Below are positions 1 through 5,117 of a stretch of DNA of 5,231 bases, one piece after another. This DNA comes from Candidatus Methylomirabilota bacterium. Lineage in GTDB: Bacteria; Methylomirabilota; Methylomirabilia; Methylomirabilales; Methylomirabilaceae. The translations under genes were made by a program, and so were the position numbers. How positions within the stretch are numbered: position 1 is the first letter of the stretch; each line of letters begins with the position of its first letter. The stretch covers positions 1 to 5,231 of the forward strand of contig JACQEV010000290.1 in assembly GCA_016200385.1 (NCBI GenBank), given 5' to 3'. The notes under the pieces were generated by a model, which was given only the letters and a program-made list of their open reading frames with translations, searched no databases and was not told where the DNA came from.

Positions 1-231
1 ATCGCCGAGCATGAGCAGCGTCCCAACGATCCCTTGCCGGTCCTGCCTGTCCTCGTGCAAGGCCAGGAGTTCTTGCAGTGGCGCGGTCGCTTTCATCGGC
101 TCATCGCGCTGTTGGTAAAGCGTTGCCAATTGGAACAGCGCGGCGGCCAGCAGCTCGCGATCCTCCGCAGCCCGCGCTCGCTCGGTTTCCGATAGCGCGG
201 AGGCCAATAACTCTTCCGATGACGCTTTCAT
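1..231 (-). CDS. TPR-repeat protein, N-terminal part (runs off the window)
   Basis: The first 77 codons of a longer gene are present; the frame is open to the window edge with no stop. It begins at an ATG (229-231). The product is rich in Leu, Ala and Glu. Residues about 27-59 have the small/large residue spacing of a TPR helix pair (ALFQLATLYQQ then ATAPLQELLALHE). A second unit starts at about residue 67 with GIVGTLLMLGD, the usual opening of the next TPR. TPR proteins are normally protein-binding scaffolds, so a role in assembling partners is likely but not shown. There is no signal peptide, so it is probably cytoplasmic. The start lies 10 bases after the stop of the upstream DUF4177-like gene. 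The only SD-like stretch, GAGGGG, overlaps the end of that gene and is about 14 bases away, which suggests translational coupling. The partner domain, if any, lies outside the window. Confidence 0.7.
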   Translation of the reverse strand, partial: MKASSEELLASALSETERARAAEDRELLAAALFQLATLYQQRDEPMKATAPLQELLALHEDRQDRQGIVGTLLMLGD

Positions 232-241
232 GATTTCGATA

Positions 242-444
242 TTAACCCCTCGGGCGCTTGAAGATCAACAGGGCGCCCACGGTCCCGTAGGCCACGCCAT
301 CGCGGTTGGGCGCGATCAGGGGCACCGAGGCGGTCAGCTCCCACCCATCGGCCCCCACCTCGTTGAGCAGACTAGGTCGCACACGAGACCCTCCTGAGTT
401 TCCTTGAACATGACCATCCGTTCCTGATATTCCCAGCGGGTCAT
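242..444 (-). pseudogene. DUF4177-like small protein, broken by a one-base frameshift
   Basis: The ATG at 442-444 overlaps the TGA of the preceding gene (ATGA), a classic coupled start. The first frame gives MTRWEYQERMVMFKETQEG and then a poor tail with a stop 37 codons in. Moving to the -1 frame near 365-375 restores a natural continuation, LLNEVGADGWELTAS, then VPLIAPNRDGVAYG and a C-terminal LLIFKRPRG ending in TAA (242-244). Together these give the layout of the small DUF4177 family: WEY near the N-terminus, a central GA(D/E)GWEL motif, and a terminal FKRP. The 203-base span is one short of 68 codons, so a single missing base near the CTAG at about 371-374 explains everything. It may be a true pseudogene or a sequencing/assembly error. 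No slippery heptamer suggests programmed frameshifting. DUF4177 has no defined biochemical role. Confidence 0.7.
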
Positions 445-1820
445 GGCTCGCGTCCTTTCCTGCCGGCGAATATCTGCTCGTCCGGGAGGTCGAGAGCGGT
501 CCCGATCACCTTCCGGATCTGGAGCAACCGCTCCTCCCGGTCAGCCTCGAGAGTGGCTTCGGCCTCGAGCATCATTCGGCTGATGACTCGGTTCAACGCG
601 CGGAGACGGCGTCCTTCCTCAGGGCGTCCGAGCTCCAGGAGTAACTTGCCCACCAGTTGCTGATAACCCTGGGATTCGAGAGTTCCGAGCTGCGCCTCGG
701 GATCAAAAAGGCGCTGGTACTCCGGGCTCAAGAAAATCTTGGCGAGGTGGCGTGAGATTTGGGCAAGATCCATTCGGTCGTTATCCTGTTCCAACAGCTT
801 CAGCCGGTCGTCCATGGGCAGACGCGACCAGACCTCGTCTCCTACCGGCGGCATGGCCAGCATTCGCCCTTCCCGGTAGCGGTCGGCGAAATCGCAGAGA
901 TGGCGATCGCCCAGCTTTGCGGCGAGGGTCGGGACGAGGCCCACCAGGATCTCCGCCGGGATGTCGTGCACGGAGGGATACCGCCCCTGCAGCGGGGACA
1001 GGTCTCTTCGTAGCTCTTCGAGGGTCATGAGGTCCAGAAGGACGAAGAGAGACCGCTTGAGCTCCTCGGGAGTCATCGTCCCGATCGCCTCTTTCACATA
1101 GGCCGCCAGTTCGGCAGTGGTCGGTTCAGCCACGAGCGGAAGCTTTGCCATTCGTCCGGCTACTAAGGATTCCAGGGGCTGGTGGACGTCGATGGCCTCG
1201 CCTATCACCGAGCGGATTCTCGCCAGGACACCCTCTGCCTCCTGGGGCGGGAGACAGTCCAGGCCCGCGGTCATCTCCTGCACCTTGGCGGCCAGCTTCA
1301 GGACGAGGTCCTCCTGCAAGGCCATCAGCCGTTCCTGCACCTGATGGTAGATCGGGAACTCAACCGCTGACTCCGAGAGGCTCGAGTCATGATACAGATC
1401 GTAGTTCCCACACATGAAGAGCCTGGCCAGCTCCCGGCGCAGCTTGTAGCCGGTGAGGCCGGCAGGGTGGCGTTCGAGCAATTCCCACTTTTCGGCTAGG
1501 GACATGCTCTGCAATTCCTCATCGGTCAGTTCATCGGGCCTGGAGCCGTCGGTCAGGCGTTTGGCCTCAAGGTCTGCCAACGCCCGCTCAGTGTACCTGG
1601 GAATGAACCCGCTGACAAACCGCTGCACATCCTCGATGTGGAGATATTCGTTGTAGCCTCGAAGCAGCTCGTCTCGCTCGGTCGGATCCAGGCAGTCGGC
1701 GAACAGGCGCACCGTCCACCGGAGTTCCTCATCGGTCATCGACTCGGTCCGTCTCAGGAGGTCTTCGGCCCTGGCCCGAATATATTGCCGCTGTGGTTCA
1801 ATACGGGGATGCTCATCCAT
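441..1820 (-). CDS. Hypothetical 459-aa helical protein made of two tandem copies of one unit
   Basis: I do not recognise a family. The protein is soluble, highly charged and predicted by eye to be almost all alpha-helix, with no signal peptide or membrane segment. It consists of two diverged copies of a unit of about 200 residues. Copy 1 spans about 27-228 and copy 2 about 248-455. Matching landmarks are SMTDEELRWTVRLF with TMTPEELKRSLFVLL, then SMSLAEKWELLE with RLPMDDRLKLLE, then RRELARLFM with SRHLAKIFL, and RIRSVIGEAIDV with QIRKVIGTALDL. The ATG at 1818-1820 has AGGG ten bases upstream, lying across the stop region of the preceding 112-aa gene, 12 bases away. Its own TGA overlaps the start of the DUF4177-like gene. 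The context points to a protein working with the E2-like and 112-aa products, perhaps as a helical scaffold or adaptor; this is inference only. Confidence 0.8.
   Translation of the reverse strand: MDEHPRIEPQRQYIRARAEDLLRRTESMTDEELRWTVRLFADCLDPTERDELLRGYNEYLHIEDVQRFVSGFIPRYTERALADLEAKRLTDGSRPDELTDEELQSMSLAEKWELLERHPAGLTGYKLRRELARLFMCGNYDLYHDSSLSESAVEFPIYHQVQERLMALQEDLVLKLAAKVQEMTAGLDCLPPQEAEGVLARIRSVIGEAIDVHQPLESLVAGRMAKLPLVAEPTTAELAAYVKEAIGTMTPEELKRSLFVLLDLMTLEELRRDLSPLQGRYPSVHDIPAEILVGLVPTLAAKLGDRHLCDFADRYREGRMLAMPPVGDEVWSRLPMDDRLKLLEQDNDRMDLAQISRHLAKIFLSPEYQRLFDPEAQLGTLESQGYQQLVGKLLLELGRPEEGRRLRALNRVISRMMLEAEATLEADREERLLQIRKVIGTALDLPDEQIFAGRKGREP
456..1742 (-). repeat. Protein-level tandem duplication inside the 459-aa gene
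   Basis: Copy 1 is encoded by about 1137-1742 and copy 2 by about 456-1079, joined by a linker of some 20 residues. Similarity is visible in the translated sequence at four landmarks in the same order with similar spacing. It is not evident at the DNA level, so the duplication is old. Within each copy, (M/L)T(D/P)EEL-type helix starts recur (about residues 28, 98, 249 and 265), hinting at a still smaller helical repeat. Confidence 0.65.
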
Positions 1821-1832
1821 GGCATTCTGACC

Positions 1833-2171
1833 CTAGACGGAATCGGGGCACCATATTCCCCAGTTGAACTGGTAATAGTCATCGCCCATCCACTCTTCGA
1901 TGTGCACCCGGTTTTCCGCCAGATAGCGAAAGTCGGCGTCGAATTCGAAGGCGACGACCATCCGTTCCTCGAGGTCAAAGACTCGGAGGGCGAAACGGGT
2001 CCCGGGTTCTAGTTCCTTGGCGTCGATCGGGCGGATATCGTCGTAATCCTCTCCGATGGCTTTAAGCAGTTCATACAGATCGTACCGGCGGCCCTGGACG
2101 ATAAGCTCACTAGCCCCGGCTCCCAAAAGCCCGTAGCGTTCCTCCATATTGATGCGATCTCTTCCACTCAT
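1833..2171 (-). CDS. Hypothetical acidic 112-aa protein
   Basis: I recognise no family. The product is acidic. It starts with a short charged stretch, then a probable helix at about 30-41 (DLYELLKAIGED). Alternating hydrophobic strands follow at about 58-65 (TRFALRVF) and 69-77 (ERMVVAFEF). The C-terminus is aromatic and acidic, with EEWMGDDYYQFNWGIW at about 91-106. This reads as a small alpha+beta domain. The ATG at 2169-2171 was chosen because AAGGGG lies 8 bases upstream; a second ATG at codon 9 lacks a ribosome site. It begins 18 bases after the E2-like gene and ends 12 bases before the 459-aa gene, so it sits in the tightest part of the operon. A binding partner or substrate of the E2-like protein is conceivable, but there is no C-terminal GG or other ubiquitin-like hallmark. 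Its reality rests on its operon position, SD and codon-like composition. Confidence 0.7.
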   Translation of the reverse strand: MSGRDRINMEERYGLLGAGASELIVQGRRYDLYELLKAIGEDYDDIRPIDAKELEPGTRFALRVFDLEERMVVAFEFDADFRYLAENRVHIEEWMGDDYYQFNWGIWCPDSV

Positions 2172-2189
2172 CGCTCCATCCCCTTTTGT

Positions 2190-2990
2190 CTACCGAGTTT
2201 CTTCCAGTCTATAGAGCAAATCGGCGACTTCGGATGCGCTGCTGATTGAGGTCAGATAATTCTCGCGGAGGGCACATTGCCGATCTACCTCCGTCAGGAG
2301 GTCGGGGGCCGCGAGCTCCCACCGCACCTCGAGGGGGAAGAGTGGGTTCGCCTCGCTCGCGTGCTGCCAGGCTTCGATACTCGCGATGCGGGCATCCAGC
2401 CGTCGGGCCCTGTCAAAACAGTTCCCCTCGATGTCCATGTTGAAGCCCGAGGTCCAAAAGTAGGTCAGCAAACCTTCCACTTGGTCGGCGAAGGGCAGTT
2501 CTGTCAGGCCGGAGGGTCGCCCGCGGAGACAGGCCCGTGCGCAGGACGGAAGGCCGAGATCAGCCTGCACGTTCATCAGGTTGCTCAAGAAGACGGGGTC
2601 ATTCCTGGACCGCAGCGGCGCGGTTCTATGATAGATGCGCAGCTCCTCGAACTCCCCGCGGTAAAAGGTAAACACATAGACCATAAACGGGAAGCCTAGG
2701 CGATACAAGGTGTACGATCCTCCCATGCCCATCCGGTCATAGCTCCACCGAATCAATCGAATCTGAGGCGGCTGTTCGATAACCAGTATGGTGCTGGCCC
2801 CTTTGACCTGCACCAGACGAGTCCCGCTCGGCAAAAACAGGCACCGGTCCTTCATTGGGCCGGGATGGTTGGAGATGATCGCCTGGAGGAGGTCGCTGAG
2901 GTGGACTCTCCGATCCAGACGGCGGCCATCTGGCCCCTCACGGAAGAGGGCCACCTTCTTCCCTCGGATCTCAACCACGTCTTCACTCAT
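2190..2990 (-). CDS. Prokaryotic E2-like (PRTRC protein B / Prok-E2 type) domain protein, probable
   Basis: This is a 266-aa protein from the ATG at 2988-2990. The order of motifs resembles bacterial E2-like proteins of the PRTRC-B/Prok-E2 type. A strand opens with LPSGTR (about 53-58), then VIEQPPQIRLIRW (about 70-82, with the PP), a core FPFMVYVFTF (about 100-109), and LMNVQADLG with a downstream Cys-containing ARACLRG (about 138-157). Then come FWTSGFNMD (about 178-186) and LFPLEVRWEL. In that family an N-V...G..C.G segment marks the active-site region. Here Cys150 and Cys154 are the candidate cysteines; spacing is slightly longer than usual. Such folds are related to ubiquitin-conjugating enzymes and often sit beside ThiF/E1 and JAB genes, none of which is seen here. 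An upstream TTG (3045-3047) would add 19 low-complexity residues and is less likely. The protein should be cytoplasmic. The assignment is by motif, not by search. Confidence 0.55.
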   Translation of the reverse strand: MSEDVVEIRGKKVALFREGPDGRRLDRRVHLSDLLQAIISNHPGPMKDRCLFLPSGTRLVQVKGASTILVIEQPPQIRLIRWSYDRMGMGGSYTLYRLGFPFMVYVFTFYRGEFEELRIYHRTAPLRSRNDPVFLSNLMNVQADLGLPSCARACLRGRPSGLTELPFADQVEGLLTYFWTSGFNMDIEGNCFDRARRLDARIASIEAWQHASEANPLFPLEVRWELAAPDLLTEVDRQCALRENYLTSISSASEVADLLYRLEETR

Positions 2991-3076
2991 CTCTCTTTTC
3001 GCTGACGAAGATCGTCCGAACGCGGGCGATCCGCCGCTTGGACCCAATCTGAGCTGACCGCCGCGCTCCTTTCTGC

Positions 3077-3847
3077 TCAGTGAGCGTGCGGTGGGGGTGA
3101 AGGAGGGGCCTGGTTCAAGAGGCGCAACACCCGGGAAGGGAGCTCTTTCAGCAGCTCCCGATTGAATTTCAGGTCAAGGTGGTTGAACCACCTCGGAAGA
3201 TACGCCAGCACCCCAGGGCTTAGCGCTGCCTCTTGGTGCTGGTCCGCTTGGATTTCCCATAAGAGCGCGCCAGGTTGTGAGCCAACAAGGGCTGCGATTC
3301 CGTCGATGAGGGAGGGGATATCACCCTTGGCGTGGATCACCAGCCTGGACCGGTTGGAGGAGGGGACTGGTCCCATCTCCTGTAACAGTTGAAGGATCTG
3401 GCTCGGGGAGGCGGCTCGCACCGCCGTGCTTCCGAAATGGAGCAGCATCTGACGACCTTCCTCGGAGGGTCGGGACGGGAGAGCAGGGGAGATCGCCACT
3501 GCCAGGTCCGCACTACTCATCAAGGCCAGCCGTCCGCCGAGGCTATGACCGACCGCGATTGTCCGCCCGGCAGAGCGGAGGCGGGAAAGACCAGCTTCGA
3601 GGTCGAGGAGCAACCCGCTGCCTAGCGGAGCCGGATGCTCGCCATGCCCCCGGAGATCGACGCAGAGGGCAGCACACCCGGAATCGGCCAGTCTGGCCGC
3701 CACTCCCAGCATCTGTTCTTTGCAGCCACCGTAGCCGTGAACCAGCGCAGCCCCGGCAGTTACCCGCGGGGGAGTGAGGAGATACGCTGGCACCCGATGT
3801 CCGTCCTCGGACATGAGATCGTTCAGCTTAACGAGTTCGATTGCCAT
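3077..3847 (-). CDS. Alpha/beta-hydrolase fold protein (serine hydrolase)
   Basis: This is a 256-aa cytoplasmic hydrolase from the ATG at 3845-3847, with GGGGAAG 5 bases upstream. A TTG at 3866-3868 would add 7 residues and is less likely. Visible fold markers are the oxyanion-loop motif HGYGG (about 37-41), the LRGHGEH segment (about 65-71) after strand 4, and the nucleophile elbow GHSLGG with Ser102. GD in HAKGDIPS supplies the likely acid, Asp176, and DQHQEAAL the likely His204. The catalytic triad therefore looks intact. The size fits single-domain esterases, lipases or serine aminopeptidase-like hydrolases, with only a small lid (about 120-160). The substrate cannot be read from the sequence. 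The C-terminus ends in a proline- and histidine-rich tail (PPSPPPHAH). It is the first gene after the promoter at 3972-4001. The next gene starts 86 bases after its stop, so co-transcription is likely but less certain than for the later genes. Confidence 0.85.
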   Translation of the reverse strand: MAIELVKLNDLMSEDGHRVPAYLLTPPRVTAGAALVHGYGGCKEQMLGVAARLADSGCAALCVDLRGHGEHPAPLGSGLLLDLEAGLSRLRSAGRTIAVGHSLGGRLALMSSADLAVAISPALPSRPSEEGRQMLLHFGSTAVRAASPSQILQLLQEMGPVPSSNRSRLVIHAKGDIPSLIDGIAALVGSQPGALLWEIQADQHQEAALSPGVLAYLPRWFNHLDLKFNRELLKELPSRVLRLLNQAPPSPPPHAH

Positions 3848-3971
3848 CACCGCTTCCCCGTGCCCCAAAGGTGAGTGTAACGCTTTCGTTTGCAGGTCTC
3901 ATGCTCGACTCATCGTGGGCCCCTATGTGCCGATTCACCAGCCCGTATCCCTCGGCTATCGGGCGCACCAC

Positions 3972-4001
3972 AGATTAGCAGAAGGCGAAAAGACAAGTCA
4001 A
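3972..4001 (-). promoter_or_regulatory. Candidate sigma-70-type promoter for the hydrolase/E2-like operon
   Basis: On the minus strand TTGACT (3996-4001) matches the -35 consensus at five of six positions. After an 18-base spacer comes TAATCT (3972-3977), preceded by TGC, which fits an extended -10 element; the -10 itself is weak (T, A and final T match). It lies immediately downstream of the terminator stem at 4027-4069 and about 125 bases upstream of the hydrolase ATG. That is the expected place for the promoter of the downstream operon. Confidence 0.5.
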
Positions 4002-4026
4002 TACGGTTGCCATTGTGAAATAGAGA

Positions 4027-4069
4027 CGGCCTCTCCGATCCGGGGGGGGGAGCCGAATCGGAGAGGCCG
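4027..4069 (-). terminator. Strong hairpin, probable terminator of the small-gene block
   Basis: A perfect 13-bp stem (CGGCCTCTCCGAT pairing with ATCGGAGAGGCCG) extends by three more pairs after one mismatch, and a loop carrying a run of nine G closes it. In the minus direction the stem is followed by TCTCTATTTC, a weak U-rich tract. It lies downstream of the 53-aa gene and just upstream of the next promoter, which supports a termination or insulator role for minus-strand transcripts. The U tract is poor, so Rho help or an RNA-stability role remains possible. Confidence 0.6.
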
Positions 4070-4075
4070 CCGCGA

Positions 4076-4105
4076 GCAGGGAGGGGGTCAGCGCGTAGTC
4101 CCTGC
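4076..4105. repeat. Inverted repeat (7-bp stem)
   Basis: GCAGGGA (4076-4082) pairs with TCCCTGC (4099-4105) across a 16-base loop. On the plus strand the stem is followed by TTTC. It lies next to the larger terminator stem and may be part of the same 3' structure of the small-gene transcript. Confidence 0.4.
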
Positions 4106-4177
4106 TTTCAGATCCGATGTGTCAGTGCTCAATCAGTCGCTTTCCCCGGAAGCCATGGGTCTTCCCGTACGCTGGAC

Positions 4178-4200
4178 CTTAGGACAATAGTCGTCCTAGG
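4178..4200. repeat. Hairpin straddling the stop codon of the 53-aa gene
   Basis: CTTAGGAC (4178-4185) pairs with GTCCTAGG (4193-4200), with one G-U type mismatch and a 7-base loop. The TAG stop (4196-4198) lies inside the stem. It has no U tract, so it is more likely an mRNA 3'-end stabiliser or chance than a terminator. Confidence 0.35.
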
Positions 4201-4357
4201 ACCACATCACTCGCCACGCAAGCCCGGCGCCCAACGCGATCGCGATCCCTTCCCATTGCCAGGTGGTAGGCTCACTCGCGATCACCGGAGAGAGAAGGGT
4301 GAGGACGAGGAACCCGATCGCGAGTGCGAATCCTGCGGTTCGAACTGATTGACGCAT
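4196..4357 (-). CDS. Small hydrophobic membrane or exported protein, 53 aa
   Basis: I do not recognise a family. The start at 4355-4357 was chosen because GAGGAGGT lies about 6 bases upstream, a near-ideal ribosome site. The frame is open much further upstream, but those residues look like noise and overlap the 107-aa gene in another frame. The protein has two hydrophobic segments, at about 9-27 (FALAIGFLVLTLLSPVIA) and 36-51 (EGIAIALGAGLAWRVM), with an Arg near the N-terminus. It could be a two-helix inner-membrane miniprotein. Alternatively V-I-A|S at 25-28 could be a signal-peptidase site leaving a very short mature peptide. It is the last gene of the small-gene block, 68 bases after the 107-aa gene. 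Confidence 0.65.
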   Translation of the reverse strand: MRQSVRTAGFALAIGFLVLTLLSPVIASEPTTWQWEGIAIALGAGLAWRVMWS

Positions 4358-4393
4358 CTGAGACCTCCTCTGCCAGCCGCCGAGTCGATTCTT

Positions 4394-4401
4394 ACCTCCT
4401 T
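4394..4401 (-). promoter_or_regulatory. Orphan Shine-Dalgarno sequence without a start codon
   Basis: AAGGAGGT stands between the 107-aa and 53-aa genes, about 37 bases before the 53-aa ATG. No ATG, GTG or TTG follows at the right distance. It may be a relic of a lost start, a ribosome standby site, or chance. Confidence 0.35.
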
Positions 4402-4425
4402 GCCTGAGACCCACGCTGATGTGTC

Positions 4426-4749
4426 TCACTGATTCTGGCCCAGCGCCATGGCGTCGGCCCTGATGGAGCCATCGATCGAAGCGCCCGTCGCCACAAAGCC
4501 GGTTCCTGAACCCGTTGAAGGTTGGGGCTGGACTACATGTCCTGATACCGAACCTGGCGCAACCTGGGTCGGAAAGCCGTGGATGGATACTGCGCCTCGG
4601 GGTAGGACCCTCTCGTTCATCGCTTGATCGAGTCGCATCACACCTTGCTTCGGTCGATCTGGACTCTTGGTGCTCATGTATGTGATCTCGAGAGCGCTCA
4701 GAAGGATGAGCGCGCCGGCAATCAGAAGCGCCAGAAGGTTCTTTAACAT
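4426..4749 (-). CDS. Membrane-anchored or secreted small protein of unknown function, 107 aa
   Basis: The ATG at 4747-4749 is preceded by AAGGAGG with an 8-base spacer, a strong site. Residues about 4-24 form a single hydrophobic segment after one Lys (MLKNLLALLIAGALILLSAL), a signal anchor or uncleaved signal peptide without a lipobox Cys. The rest, about 80 residues, should face the periplasm or outside. It is low in hydrophobic core and rich in Gly, Ser, Thr, Pro and Gln (for example SVSGHVVQPQPSTGSGTG), so probably mostly disordered. No domain is recognised. It lies 29 bases after the winged-helix gene and upstream of the 53-aa hydrophobic protein, so all three probably share a transcript and may act at the envelope. 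Confidence 0.7.
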   Translation of the reverse strand: MLKNLLALLIAGALILLSALEITYMSTKSPDRPKQGVMRLDQAMNERVLPRGAVSIHGFPTQVAPGSVSGHVVQPQPSTGSGTGFVATGASIDGSIRADAMALGQNQ

Positions 4750-4778
4750 CGCATCTGCCTCCTTCGGGATTCGGGTAT

Positions 4779-5015
4779 TTACGCTGTGACCACGTTGAGG
4801 TCGTGGTCAGCGAAAGGCGGACAGGCGCTATGGCCTCGAATGCCCAAACCGCCAATGGTCACCTTCCCCTCTCGTGCCAGGATGCCGATATAGGACAGAG
4901 CGAGAGCTTCGGAGATCCGAAGGCCAGAGGCGAGGTCGTGGAGGCTAGCAGGTTGGTGGTCTCGAAGATACCCTATCACCTCTGTTTCGATCTCATTTAA
5001 CCAACCCTTCAGCAT
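4779..5015 (-). CDS. Small winged helix-turn-helix protein, 78 aa
   Basis: The start was set at the ATG 5013-5015, which has GGGAGGTG ending about 5 bases upstream. An upstream GTG (5073-5075) would add 20 residues that cover the ribosome site and a palindrome, so it is rejected. Residues about 5-58 read as a compact winged helix: helix 1 TEVIGYLRDH, helix 2 SLHDLASGL, recognition helix SEALALSYIGILAREG, then a wing KVTIGGLGI. The order and the LAREGKV ending resemble small MarR/ArsR-like or DUF2582-type winged-helix domains. The C-terminal 20 residues (about 59-78) are polar and unassigned. It probably binds DNA as a dimer. The 21-bp palindrome 43 bases upstream of its start is a natural candidate site for autoregulation. 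A protein-protein role for the winged helix cannot be excluded. Confidence 0.65.
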   Translation of the reverse strand: MLKGWLNEIETEVIGYLRDHQPASLHDLASGLRISEALALSYIGILAREGKVTIGGLGIRGHSACPPFADHDLNVVTA

Positions 5016-5057
5016 CCTTCCACCTCCCTCTTTCCGATACACCTGCTGCCGATTAAG

Positions 5058-5078
5058 TGAGTGGTTTGAAATCACTCA
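5058..5078. promoter_or_regulatory. 21-bp near-palindrome upstream of the winged-helix gene (candidate operator)
   Basis: TGAGTG and CACTCA flank a nine-base centre that itself pairs TT with AA, so 16 of the 18 flanking bases are symmetric. It lies between the glycine-zipper gene stop and the winged-helix gene start. No U tract follows in either direction, so an operator is more likely than a terminator. No clear -35/-10 pair was found next to it. Confidence 0.4.
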
Positions 5079-5117
5079 GATTCGATTTGCTCCTCTTCCC
5101 TCTCTGCACCCTTGGCC

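Larger units (their letters stand above)
3848..4195. other. 348-base intergenic region: terminator, promoter and leader
   Basis: No convincing gene lies here; open frames on the plus strand look like noise. Reading in the minus direction, it holds a run of hairpins (4148-4165, 4076-4105 and 4027-4069), then a promoter-like pair (3972-4001), then a leader of about 115 bases before the hydrolase ATG. The leader has short pairing possibilities (for example GCCGA with TCGGC) but matches no riboswitch I know. Confidence 0.6.

Noticed and set aside
242..444. Programmed -1 frameshift in the DUF4177-like gene
   Set aside because: No X XXY YYZ slippery heptamer or downstream stem was seen near the frame change; a simple one-base loss is a better explanation.
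1754..1978. Minus-strand frame of 74 codons overlapping two genes
   Set aside because: It spans the junction of the 112-aa and 459-aa genes in a third frame without its own ribosome site.
1638..2012. Plus-strand frame of 124 codons
   Set aside because: It lies opposite the 459-aa and 112-aa genes, lacks a ribosome site and has no recognisable domain; it is a shadow frame.
2277..2699. Plus-strand frame of 140 codons
   Set aside because: It lies opposite the E2-like gene, whose motif content is far more protein-like.
2991..3047. TTG start adding 19 residues to the E2-like protein
   Set aside because: The nearest AAAGGAG (3066-3072) is 18 bases away and the added residues are Gly/Ser-rich and not domain-like.
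3848..3965. Hammerhead-like or riboswitch element in the leader
   Set aside because: A CGATGAG string is present, but the CTGANGA and GAAA core elements with their stems are absent, and no riboswitch consensus fits.
3774..4190. Plus-strand frame of 138 codons crossing the intergenic region
   Set aside because: It overlaps the hydrolase start, the promoter and the terminator stem, has no SD, and its composition is not protein-like.
4358..4855. Upstream extension of the 53-aa frame to 219 codons
   Set aside because: The upstream part overlaps the 107-aa gene and part of the winged-helix gene in other frames, is low-complexity, and the ideal SD sits at the 53-aa ATG.
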